From positions 1-9,166 of the forward strand of contig CACZRW010000021.1 of NCBI GenBank assembly GCA_902783675.1: a stretch of DNA of 9,166 nucleotides, read 5' to 3'. Source of the stretch: an uncultured Pseudomonadota bacterium (GTDB lineage: Bacteria > Pseudomonadota > Alphaproteobacteria > CACZRW01). Shown piece after piece: positions 1-6,195 of this stretch; position 1 is the stretch's first letter, and each line of letters opens with the position of its first letter. Made by a program: the position numbers and the translations under genes. The notes under the pieces were generated by a model, which saw only the letters and a program-made list of their open reading frames with translations, was not told where the DNA came from and did no database searches.

Positions 1-92
1 ACAGCATTTTCTTTGGATTTTTTGTTGGAGAACGCTAGGATTTTGCTCGCTCTTATATCACCAATAGCACAGCATTTTCTTTGGATTTTTTG
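1..92. repeat. Two direct copies of a 24-bp sequence, 68-bp period
   Basis: An identical 24-base T-rich sequence (beginning ACAGCATTTTC, ending GGATTTTTTG) occurs at 1-24 and again at 69-92. The 44 bases between copies are unique here. The first copy touches the window edge, so the repeat may extend left and more units may lie upstream. After 92 the sequence turns straight into a heptamer array. Possible readings are the end of a tandem repeat array or a local duplication. A CRISPR end cannot be excluded from the 68-bp period, but two visible copies and a low-complexity repeat do not support calling one. Frame 1 stays open from 1 to 105 but shows no recognisable protein. Confidence 0.6.
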
Positions 93-123
93 GTTTAAGG
101 TTTAAGGGTTAAGGGTTAAGGTT
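92..123. repeat. GGGTTAA-type heptamer tandem array
   Basis: Four consecutive 7-base units run GGTTTAA, GGTTTAA, GGGTTAA, GGGTTAA, followed by a partial unit. The register is exact from 92 to 119. The array lies in the non-coding spacer before obg, and the same motif recurs after the epimerase gene at 7214-7238. That recurrence suggests a dispersed family of short tandem heptamers in this genome, similar in style to the 7-bp tandem repeats known from some cyanobacteria. Its function is not apparent from the sequence. Confidence 0.75.
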
Positions 124-135
124 GCCCCTCCCCAG

Positions 136-154
136 CCCTCCCCGCAGGGGAGGG
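136..154. repeat. G+C-rich perfect hairpin in the obg upstream spacer
   Basis: CCCTCCCC (136-143) and GGGGAGGG (147-154) form a perfect 8-bp stem around the 3-base loop GCA. A related CCCCTCCCC run sits just before it at 125-133. A weaker hairpin follows at 173-187 (AGGGG, loop CGAAG, TCCCT, with one G-T pair). No T-tract follows the strong stem, so it is not a typical intrinsic terminator in the plus direction. It is flanked by heptamer arrays on both sides, which suggests one composite intergenic repeat element spanning about 92-221. Confidence 0.6.
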
Positions 155-189
155 AACTTTAAACTTTCATCCAGGGGCGAAGTCCCTTT

Positions 190-221
190 CATTCCTCATT
201 TCTCATTCCTCATTCCTCATT
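190..221. repeat. CATTCCT heptamer tandem array
   Basis: Four 7-base units, CATTCCT, CATTTCT, CATTCCT, CATTCCT, plus a partial CATT, run without gaps. On the other strand the unit reads AGGAATG. The period equals that of the array at 92-123 but the sequence differs. It ends about 60 bases before the obg start codon, leaving 222-284 as the only spacer here that is not repetitive. Confidence 0.75.
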
Positions 222-234
222 AACCTAAAAACTA

Positions 235-264
235 CTGGCAAGTTTACGGTTTTGCCTTTAAAAT
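235..264 (+). promoter_or_regulatory. Possible sigma70-type promoter for the obg operon
   Basis: CTGGCA (235-240, four of six matches to TTGACA) lies 18 bases before TAAAAT (259-264, five of six matches to TATAAT). It would start transcription near 271, giving a very short leader with the GGAGAAGG ribosome binding site (268-275) at its very 5' end. That crowding makes the call weak. The promoter could instead lie upstream of the window or within the repeats. Confidence 0.25.
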
Positions 265-284
265 AGCGGAGAAGGCAGGTTTTT

Positions 285-1322
285 ATGAAGTTTTTGGATC
301 AAGCGAAGATATTTATCAAATCCGGCGACGGTGGCAGGGGTTGTGTTGCTTTTCGCCGCGAGAAGTATATTGAGTTCGGCGGTCCGAACGGCGGTAACGG
401 CGGGCGCGGCGGAGATGTCGTGTTTGAGGCGGTTGCCGGCCTTAACACGCTTATAGATTTTCGCTATCAGCAACACTTCAAAGCTCAAAGAGGCGAGGAC
501 GGAAAAGGCGATAATTGCACCGGAAAGTCGGGTGAAACCTTGGTTATAAAAGTGCCTTTGGGAACGGAGATACTTGCCGAGGACGGAGAGACACTGCTTG
601 CCGATATGGTAACGCTGGGGCAAAGGTTCGTTGTGGCCGAAGGTGGCGACGGCGGGCGTGGCAACACGATGTTTAAGTCCTCGGTAAATCAAGCTCCGCG
701 CCAGTTTGAGGAAGGTTGGCCCGGCAAAGAAATGTGGGTGTGGCTAAGGCTTAAAGTGATTGCCGATGTCGGGCTTATCGGAATGCCTAATGCGGGCAAG
801 TCCACCTTTTTGGCGGCGGTGACAAGGGCAAGGCCGAAAATCGCCGATTATCCTTTTACGACATTGCACCCCAACCTCGGTATGGCCTTAATTGATGAGC
901 AAGAGTTGTTAATCGCCGATATTCCCGGACTTATTGAGGGTGCGGCGGACGGCGTGGGTCTCGGGCATAACTTCCTGCGCCATATTGAAAGGTGCGCGGC
1001 GTTTTTGCATCTGGTTGACGGGACGGCGGAAGATGTCGCTTTGAATTATAAAATCATTCGCAAAGAGCTGGAACTTTACAGTCCTAAACTCGCAAAGCGT
1101 CCCGAGTTTGTGGCGCTTAACAAGTGCGACGCGCTTACCGAAGAGGAAACCGCAAAGCGCAAAAAAGCTTTGGAAAAGGCGGCGGGTAAGCCTGTCTATG
1201 CCATCTCCGGCGTTGCTAAAGTCGGCGTAGATGCGGTGCTTTATAAGCTTTTGGAAGTGGTTAAGCAAAGCCGCGAGGAAAAGAAACTTCAAAGTAGGGA
1301 AAACGCCGATGAACAAGGGTGA
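285..1322 (+). CDS. obg: GTPase Obg (CgtA), ribosome assembly
   Basis: This is a 345-aa Obg-family GTPase. Obg proteins associate with the 50S subunit, act late in its assembly, and link growth to the stringent response. Residues 1-158 form the glycine-rich Obg fold (SGDGGRG near 13-19, FGGPNGGNGGRGGD at 31-44). The G domain follows: G1 GMPNAGKST at 166-174, G2 YPFTTLHPN at 189-197, G3 DIPGLIEG at 212-219, G4 NKCD at 279-282, and a G5-like AISG at 306-309. After the G domain comes only a short charged tail, as is usual in Alphaproteobacteria. The ATG at 285 is preceded by GGAGAAGG (268-275) and matches the usual N-terminus. This is the first gene of a four-gene operon. The 50S proteins L21 and L27, often encoded just upstream of obg, are not within the 284 bases visible. 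Confidence 0.97.
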   Translation: MKFLDQAKIFIKSGDGGRGCVAFRREKYIEFGGPNGGNGGRGGDVVFEAVAGLNTLIDFRYQQHFKAQRGEDGKGDNCTGKSGETLVIKVPLGTEILAEDGETLLADMVTLGQRFVVAEGGDGGRGNTMFKSSVNQAPRQFEEGWPGKEMWVWLRLKVIADVGLIGMPNAGKSTFLAAVTRARPKIADYPFTTLHPNLGMALIDEQELLIADIPGLIEGAADGVGLGHNFLRHIERCAAFLHLVDGTAEDVALNYKIIRKELELYSPKLAKRPEFVALNKCDALTEEETAKRKKALEKAAGKPVYAISGVAKVGVDAVLYKLLEVVKQSREEKKLQSRENADEQG

Positions 1323-1845
1323 TTTTCAAAAGCGAATCGGGCTGCTCGGCGGGTCTTTTAATCCTGCTCACAAAGGGCACCTTTACATAAGCGAGCAGGC
1401 TATAAAAAAGCTGAAGCTGGACGAGGTGTGGTGGCTTGTTAATCCTTGCAATCCTTTTAAAAAGGAAAGCGATATGCTGCCGATTTTTGAAAGAGTCCGC
1501 ATTGCACGGCAGATTGCTTATCCTCAAAACATTAAGGTCAGCGCCATTGAGGAGGATTTGGGAACCAGATTTACTTATGATACGGTCGCTAAGCTAAAAG
1601 GGATTTATCCCTTGGCGCAGTTCGTGTGGCTTATGGGGGACGACCTTTTGCCCGAGTTTCCTGCGTGGAAAATGTGGAAGGAGCTCTTGGAAATGATAGA
1701 TGTGGCGGTCTTTACGCGCCAGTATCAGGAAAAAGATTTACAGGAAATGGAAGCGGTGAAGTATTTAAAAAGTATCGGCAAGTGGAATTACTTTAAGATT
1801 ACTCCGAATCCGCTGTCTTCCACAGGTATTCGCAACAGTTGTTAA
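1309..1845 (+). CDS. nadD: Nicotinate-nucleotide adenylyltransferase (NadD)
   Basis: This 178-aa enzyme transfers AMP from ATP to nicotinate mononucleotide, giving deamido-NAD+, in the cytosolic pathway to NAD. The nucleotidyltransferase signature GGSFNPAHKGH is at 14-24. WLVNPCNPFK (42-51) and the segment MGDDLLPEFPAWKMW (109-123) correspond to the substrate-binding WLVTPxNPxK and MGADNLxxFxxW motifs. SSTGIR (170-175) is the C-terminal ISSTxIR ATP-binding motif. The ATG at 1309 lies inside the end of obg (14-nt overlap), which implies translational coupling. An upstream in-frame ATG at 1231 would add 26 residues with no family resemblance. The protein stops three residues after SSTGIR, so the C-terminal helix found in longer NadD proteins (about 190-215 aa) is very short or absent. 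There is no sign of a frameshift. Confidence 0.94.
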   Translation: MNKGDFQKRIGLLGGSFNPAHKGHLYISEQAIKKLKLDEVWWLVNPCNPFKKESDMLPIFERVRIARQIAYPQNIKVSAIEEDLGTRFTYDTVAKLKGIYPLAQFVWLMGDDLLPEFPAWKMWKELLEMIDVAVFTRQYQEKDLQEMEAVKYLKSIGKWNYFKITPNPLSSTGIRNSC

Positions 1846-1858
1846 AGGAGAATAAGAA

Positions 1859-2206
1859 ATGAAAAAACTAAAAGCAGACGAAGTATTGGCGCTGGTGCTA
1901 AAGGACTTGGACGACGGAAAGGCGACGGATATTGTCACCATTCCCTTGGCGGGCAAAACCTCTATTGCCGATTATATGGTTATCGCGTCGGGAACAAGTC
2001 AGCGGCAGGTGGCGGCTTTGGCCGAGCGAATCGTCTTTGACCTAAAGAAAAAGGGCGTCAAGACTTCTATTGAAGGTAAGTCGGGCGGTGAGTGGGTCAT
2101 TGTCGACGCTTTTGATGTTATCGTGCATATTTTCTATCCCGAAACGCGCAACTTCTACGATTTAGAGGATATGTGGAAGCAAGCGCCCGTAAAAGAAGTG
2201 TCCTAG
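1859..2206 (+). CDS. rsfS: Ribosomal silencing factor RsfS
   Basis: This is a 115-aa member of the RsfS/Iojap (DUF143) family. RsfS binds ribosomal protein L14 on the free 50S subunit and blocks joining with 30S, saving energy in starvation. The family core is clear: ADYMVIASGTSQRQ at 37-50, GEWVIVDAFDVIVHIF at 77-92 and ETRNFYDLEDMW at 95-106. The length is normal. A strong ribosome binding site, AAGGAG at 1845-1850, lies eight bases before the ATG and overlaps the nadD stop codon. It sits 13 bases after nadD and directly abuts rlmH, so all are probably on one transcript. Confidence 0.96.
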   Translation: MKKLKADEVLALVLKDLDDGKATDIVTIPLAGKTSIADYMVIASGTSQRQVAALAERIVFDLKKKGVKTSIEGKSGGEWVIVDAFDVIVHIFYPETRNFYDLEDMWKQAPVKEVS

Positions 2207-2662
2207 ATGGAAATTGTCATAGCGGCTGTCGGTAAGATGAAAAGCGGCTCGGCAGAGGCAGAGCTTGTTTCACGCTATGTAAAGCAAAGTCGCTGGCAAA
2301 TAAAAATCGTTGAGGTAGAGGAAAAGCGCGACTTACCCAAAGAAGCTCGCAAGAAAAGCGAGGCGGATTTACTTTTAGGCGCGATAAAAAATACTTGCAC
2401 AATAGTTGCGCTGGACGAACACGGGCGCGAATTTACTTCGCTTGAGTTCGCAAATAATATGAAAAAGTGGGAAGAGTGCGGCGATATAGCCTTTATCATC
2501 GGCGGGGCGGACGGCCTTACCGATGAGGTGAGGGCCAAGGCGGCCGTGGTGATGAGTATGGGCAAAATGACTATGCCGCATTTTCTTGCCAGAGTTATGC
2601 TCGCCGAGCAAATATACCGCGCGCGGACGATTATCGACGGGCACCCCTATCACAGGGATTAG
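2207..2662 (+). CDS. rlmH: 23S rRNA pseudouridine1915 N3-methyltransferase RlmH
   Basis: This 151-aa SPOUT-class methyltransferase uses S-adenosylmethionine to methylate N3 of pseudouridine 1915 in helix 69 of 23S rRNA in the assembled 70S ribosome. Visible family features are LDEHGREFTS (69-78), the cofactor-loop sequence FIIGGADG (96-103), the knot region SMGKMTMPH (117-125) and the diagnostic C-terminal HPYHRD (146-151). The length is typical. The start codon follows the rsfS stop with no gap and no strong Shine-Dalgarno sequence, so translation probably depends on coupling. It is the last gene of the operon. No hairpin terminator is visible in the 28 bases before the convergent regulator gene. 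Confidence 0.97.
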   Translation: MEIVIAAVGKMKSGSAEAELVSRYVKQSRWQIKIVEVEEKRDLPKEARKKSEADLLLGAIKNTCTIVALDEHGREFTSLEFANNMKKWEECGDIAFIIGGADGLTDEVRAKAAVVMSMGKMTMPHFLARVMLAEQIYRARTIIDGHPYHRD

Positions 2663-2690
2663 CGGTGTATCGGCTTTTGTAATCGGATTT

Positions 2691-2927
2691 TTACAGTAAG
2701 CGAGCGATGAAGGCCGCGATTTCGTTTTCGGGAAGCTCTAAGGTTTTAAGCAGATTTATGGTTTCGATGATGTCAAGGCGCCGCTCGCAGGTCTCTATGC
2801 GCCCGATACAGCAGTGCGTGACGCCTAGTTTTTTTGCAAGGTCGCGCTGGGATAACCCCTTGGATTTACGAAGATTTTTAATCTCTTCAACCATGCGACG
2901 ATATTTGTCATCAAAAATAGTTTTCAT
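2691..2927 (-). CDS. Small XRE-family helix-turn-helix regulator
   Basis: This is a 78-aa protein that is almost entirely one Cro/C1-type helix-turn-helix domain (about 16-68). KGLSQRDLAKKLGV (23-36) and HCCIGRIETCERRLDII (38-54) match the usual pattern of the first three helices. The phrase ERRLD after the recognition helix is common in small XRE proteins. There is no ligand or oligomerisation domain, so it probably acts as a dimeric DNA-binding repressor. The start at 2927 is chosen because the 21 residues added by an upstream in-frame ATG (2990) look like spacer translation. No strong ribosome binding site is seen. It converges on rlmH and diverges from the orphan gene at 3052 across 124 bases, the usual layout for a regulator controlling itself and its neighbour. 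That role is inference. Confidence 0.8.
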   Translation of the reverse strand: MKTIFDDKYRRMVEEIKNLRKSKGLSQRDLAKKLGVTHCCIGRIETCERRLDIIETINLLKTLELPENEIAAFIARLL

Positions 2928-2961
2928 GCTGGTTCTATTTTGATAGCAAATTTTCCTTGAA

Positions 2962-2972
2962 CTCAAATTGAG
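2962..2972. promoter_or_regulatory. Short inverted repeat, possible operator
   Basis: CTCAA and TTGAG are perfect 5-base arms around a single central A, 35 bases upstream of the XRE start codon. Small XRE proteins often bind such short palindromes between divergent genes. A TTGACA lies nearby at 2984-2989 on the plus strand, but no acceptable -10 box sits 15-19 bases after it. The arms are short enough to arise by chance. Confidence 0.2.
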
Positions 2973-3051
2973 AGCATGATATATTGACAAATGTGTGGAC
3001 GAGGGTGTTCATGCATTTATGTTAGTTCAATTTTAAAAAATGGAGAGAAAA

Positions 3052-3495
3052 ATGAGTGATGTGAAGGATTTTGAAAAAGAACAAGAGAAAAAAGCAATGG
3101 AAGTCAGGACGGAAAAACTTGCCGATATTCTTAATGCGGAAAAAGCATTTCATCCGGGATTTGAGTGGAGACCTATTGCTAGTAAGATTTTCTTATGTCC
3201 AAAAAATGGTGTTCGTACGCCATTGGCTAATAAAGAAGTGATTAAGGAAGCGCTTAATCTTTGTGGTATTCGCCATAATGAGGGGCCTCTTTCTTTTAAA
3301 GATACAGAAATTGATGAAGTGGAAATGAGTCTTAATGGCCATAAATTAGAGATAAATTGCACTGATTCTAAAGTTATTGATAAAATGTCATTTGTTATAG
3401 GATCTGTTTATGGTGGTGCCTTAAAAGGATTTTATGACAAGGCGGAAAAAGAACGTAAAGAAGCGCTTACTGCATTAAAGGCAAAAAGCAGGTAA
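3052..3495 (+). CDS. Hypothetical protein, A+T-rich orphan
   Basis: This is a 147-aa protein of no family I recognise. It begins with a charged, probably helical stretch (residues 1-30, rich in Lys and Glu) and ends with another Lys/Glu/Ala helix (about 123-147). The middle has a few notable residues (FEWRP near 37-41, FLCPKNG near 47-53, GIRHNEG near 72-78). There is no signal peptide or membrane segment, so it is probably cytoplasmic. The ATG at 3052 is preferred over an in-frame ATG at 3040 because GGAG (3042-3045) is well placed only for the former. A hand count gives about 36% G+C over 3061-3480, against about 49% in three sampled lines of rlmH, which suggests separate origin. It diverges from the XRE regulator, so regulation by that protein is plausible. 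Confidence 0.8.
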   Translation: MSDVKDFEKEQEKKAMEVRTEKLADILNAEKAFHPGFEWRPIASKIFLCPKNGVRTPLANKEVIKEALNLCGIRHNEGPLSFKDTEIDEVEMSLNGHKLEINCTDSKVIDKMSFVIGSVYGGALKGFYDKAEKERKEALTALKAKSR

Positions 3496-3521
3496 CTCGT
3501 TAGGGCTTGCCATTAAACAAA

Positions 3522-3552
3522 AAAAGCGGGGAAGTGTTTTTTCCCCGCTTTT
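3522..3552. terminator. Bidirectional intrinsic terminator
   Basis: A 12-bp perfect stem pairs AAAAGCGGGGAA (3522-3533) with TTCCCCGCTTTT (3541-3552) across a 7-base loop. A T-rich run follows on each strand: the TTTTCTT tail on plus, and seven T after the stem core on minus. It lies between two converging genes, the orphan ending at 3495 and hppA ending at 3570, so it can stop transcription from both. Confidence 0.93.
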
Positions 3553-3569
3553 CTTATTCGCCGTAGAAG

Positions 3570-6002
3570 CTATTTCTTCTTGGCGGCCTTTTTACCTTGG
3601 CTCGAAATGCGCATTCCGTAGAAGGAACGAAGCACAAAGCCAAATGCTACAATCAACAAGCCGGTGCCGATGTAAGGTGCTACGCTTAAGAAGGCGGGGG
3701 AAACCGCTATCTCTACCGCAAGCAAGCCGAACAATGTCGTGAACTTGATGATCGGGTTCAAGGCAACCGATGAAGTGTCTTTGAACGGGTCGCCGACAGT
3801 GTCGCCGATAACAGCGGCATCGTGCAAAGCCGTGCCCTTTTCCTTCAAATCAACTTCAACAAGTTTCTTTGAGTTATCCCATGATCCACCGGCGTTCGCC
3901 ATAAAGATTGCTTGGAACAAGCCGAAAATGGCTATGGATACCAAGTAAGAGGCGAAGAAGGTCGGATCAAAGAACGCAAACGCAAGTGTGAAAGCAAATA
4001 CCGCGCCGAAGATGTTTACCATGCCGCTTTGAGCGTATTGGGTACAAATCTTGACCACCTCTTTAGAGGATTCGGTAGATGCCGCTTTGGTCGAATCAAG
4101 CTTGATGTTAGCCTTAATGTATTCAACCGCACGATAAGCTCCCGTTGTAACCGCTTGCATGGAAGCGCCGCAGAACCAGTAAATAACCGCTCCGCCGCAA
4201 ATCAAGCCGATGATTACATTCGGTTTCACAATGTCAAGGTTAAGCGAAAGCATCAGGATGATAGAGAATATCATCGTGGTGGCTCCGATAACCGCAGTGC
4301 CGATTAAAACAGGCTTTGCAGTTGCTTTGAAGGTGTTACCCGCCGAGTCGTTTTCTTCCAAGAACTCTTTGCCGCTGGCAAATTGAGGCTTGAAGCCGAA
4401 GTCCTTTTCAATCTCGCCCGAGATGCCTTTTATCTCTTCAATCTGCGAAAGCTCAAATACTGACTGCGCGTTATCCGTCACAGGGCCGTAGCTGTCAACC
4501 GCTATGGTCACGGGACCCATGCCTAACATACCGAATGCTACCAAGCCAAAGGCAAAAATAGACGGGTATATCATGTGATTTTCAAGCCCGAAGGTTGAAG
4601 CGTAGGCCGCGGCGGCCATAATCCCTGCCATCACCAAGCCTTTCCAGAAAGCGCTGAAGTTGCCTGCGACAATACCGGATAAAATGGTAAGCGAGGCTCC
4701 GCCTTCACGGCTGGCGTCAACAATCTCGTGAACATGCTTTGATTTGGACGAGGTGAATATCTTTGTGAATTCGGGGATGATAGCAGCAGCAAGCGTTCCG
4801 CAGCTGATAATCGTCGCCAAAGCAATCCACAAAGTCGTGTCGCCGTTGACATTGCCAAGCATCAGATAAGATACCGTAAATGTCATCGCAATCGAGATTA
4901 CCGAAGTTAACCAAATAAGCGAGGTAAGCGGGTTTTCAAAGTTGAAGCTCTTGGCATTTTTGTAAATGCGAGAGGAAACAAGTTTGTTAATCCAGTAAGA
5001 AACCAAGCTGGTCACAATCATCAGAACACGCATGGTGAAAATCCACACAATCAGCTGCGCTTGAGTCTCGCCGCCGATAGCCGTGGCTACGCGATGTCCG
5101 TCAGGTCCGACCGTGGTGCCGACCGCTAACACGATGAAAACAATAAGTGCAACACCGGTTACGCCATAGGTCTCAAAACCGTCCGCCGTAGGTCCGACCG
5201 AGTCGCCGGCATTGTCGCCCGTGCAATCCGCAATAACACCGGGGTTACGCGCGTCGTCTTCTTTAATCTTGAAAACAATCTTCATCAAGTCCGAGCCAAT
5301 GTCAGCAATCTTTGTGAAAATACCACCGCAAATACGAAGAGCGGAAGCACCCAAAGACTCACCGATGGCAAAGCCGATGAAGCAAGCGCCCGCATTTTCC
5401 GGAGCGACAAAACACAAAATCGAAAGCATCATTATAAGCTCTACGCAAATAAGCAAAACGCCGATGCTCATGCCCGCGCGAAGAGGAATGCCCATAACAG
5501 GGTAGGGCTTGCCTTCAAGCGAAGCAAACGCCGTGCGGCTGTTCGCGTAAGTGTTAATTCTGATGCCGAACCAAGCAACGCTGAACGAACCCAAAATGCC
5601 GATAATCGACCATGTCAGAATGGTCAAAACCCTGCCGATGGTGAAATCTTGCAAGCAATAAAAGTAATAGAAAATGCATGCGCCGATGAACAGCTCAAGC
5701 ACTATCAAAAGTTTACCTTGTTGCAAAAGATAAGTCTTGCAGGTTTCGTAAATGGTGTTCGAAACATTTGCCATAGCTTTGTGAACCGGAAGCTTCTTTA
5801 TGCCCAAAAATTCATGAAGCCCAAAAAGCATTCCAAGCAAACAAATTACAATGCCGAACTTGAGCAATTCATAACCGGTAAAACCGAAATGCATTTGATC
5901 AAGCACAGGCAAAACAATGTCCGCCTCGCTCGCAAAAGAAGGAGTCGCAAAACACGCAATTCCCGCTACGGCAAGCGAAAGCGATAGAATCATTTTTTTC
6001 AT
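3570..6002 (-). CDS. hppA: K+-independent-type membrane H+-pyrophosphatase (HppA), divergent lineage
   Basis: This is an 810-aa integral membrane pyrophosphatase that couples hydrolysis of pyrophosphate to ion export across the inner membrane, with many hydrophobic segments. Residues 1-24 look like a cleavable signal peptide (MKKMILSL, then ATPSFA). Active-site motifs are ADIGSDL (233-239), EDDARNPGVIAD (248-259), DNAGDSVGPTADGFETYG (263-280), GPVTDNA (506-512), ANAGGSWDN (702-710) and GDTVGDPFKDTSS (733-745). The sequence NTFKATAK (556-563) has Lys559 where K+-dependent enzymes have Ala, so K+ independence and H+ transport are expected. The canonical DVGADLVGK is altered after DL to MKIVFKIK, which marks a divergent branch. 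The start at 6002 is chosen for AAGGA upstream and the signal peptide. A longer frame to 6290 would overlap the divergent epimerase gene. Confidence 0.93.
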   Translation of the reverse strand: MKKMILSLSLAVAGIACFATPSFASEADIVLPVLDQMHFGFTGYELLKFGIVICLLGMLFGLHEFLGIKKLPVHKAMANVSNTIYETCKTYLLQQGKLLIVLELFIGACIFYYFYCLQDFTIGRVLTILTWSIIGILGSFSVAWFGIRINTYANSRTAFASLEGKPYPVMGIPLRAGMSIGVLLICVELIMMLSILCFVAPENAGACFIGFAIGESLGASALRICGGIFTKIADIGSDLMKIVFKIKEDDARNPGVIADCTGDNAGDSVGPTADGFETYGVTGVALIVFIVLAVGTTVGPDGHRVATAIGGETQAQLIVWIFTMRVLMIVTSLVSYWINKLVSSRIYKNAKSFNFENPLTSLIWLTSVISIAMTFTVSYLMLGNVNGDTTLWIALATIISCGTLAAAIIPEFTKIFTSSKSKHVHEIVDASREGGASLTILSGIVAGNFSAFWKGLVMAGIMAAAAYASTFGLENHMIYPSIFAFGLVAFGMLGMGPVTIAVDSYGPVTDNAQSVFELSQIEEIKGISGEIEKDFGFKPQFASGKEFLEENDSAGNTFKATAKPVLIGTAVIGATTMIFSIILMLSLNLDIVKPNVIIGLICGGAVIYWFCGASMQAVTTGAYRAVEYIKANIKLDSTKAASTESSKEVVKICTQYAQSGMVNIFGAVFAFTLAFAFFDPTFFASYLVSIAIFGLFQAIFMANAGGSWDNSKKLVEVDLKEKGTALHDAAVIGDTVGDPFKDTSSVALNPIIKFTTLFGLLAVEIAVSPAFLSVAPYIGTGLLIVAFGFVLRSFYGMRISSQGKKAAKKK

Positions 6003-6195
6003 AGTCTTTTTCCTTATAAAGTTAGGTTTAAGAAAACTTGATGAGGATTTACTATTTTTTAATAAAAGGCAATCACAAAATAAGGATTCTTTAATAAAAA
6101 AACTAAAATGGACTTGGCTTATTTCCTTAACTTTGCTAATGTCATAAACGCCGAAATTTTTTAATACGGTGAAGGGCAAAAATAAAAGGTAAAAA

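Noticed and set aside
1..92. CRISPR array end
   Set aside because: Only two repeat copies are visible, the repeat is T-rich and low in complexity, it has no inverted-repeat core, and no cas gene is in the window.
1..105. C-terminal end of a gene open in frame 1
   Set aside because: The frame is open but the translation is a short hydrophobic string spanning two repeat copies in different frames, ending inside the heptamer array, with no recognisable similarity.
136..154. Intrinsic terminator before obg
   Set aside because: The stem is strong but is followed by GAACTTTAAAC-like sequence rather than a T-tract, and it belongs to a repeat element.
1231..1308. Longer NadD start at 1231
   Set aside because: The extra 26 residues are a shadow of the obg C-terminus and do not resemble NadD. 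The ATG at 1309 gives the normal distance to GGSFNPAH.
2984..2989. TTGACA as -35 box for the orphan gene
   Set aside because: No hexamer close to TATAAT lies 15-19 bases downstream.
2928..2990. Longer XRE start at 2990
   Set aside because: The added residues come from the spacer and precede a standard small-XRE N-terminus. The inverted repeat 2962-2972 would fall inside the coding region.
3912..4307. 131-aa plus-strand reading frame
   Set aside because: It lies wholly antisense to hppA, which has intact active-site motifs here. The translation is Arg-rich and unlike any family I know.
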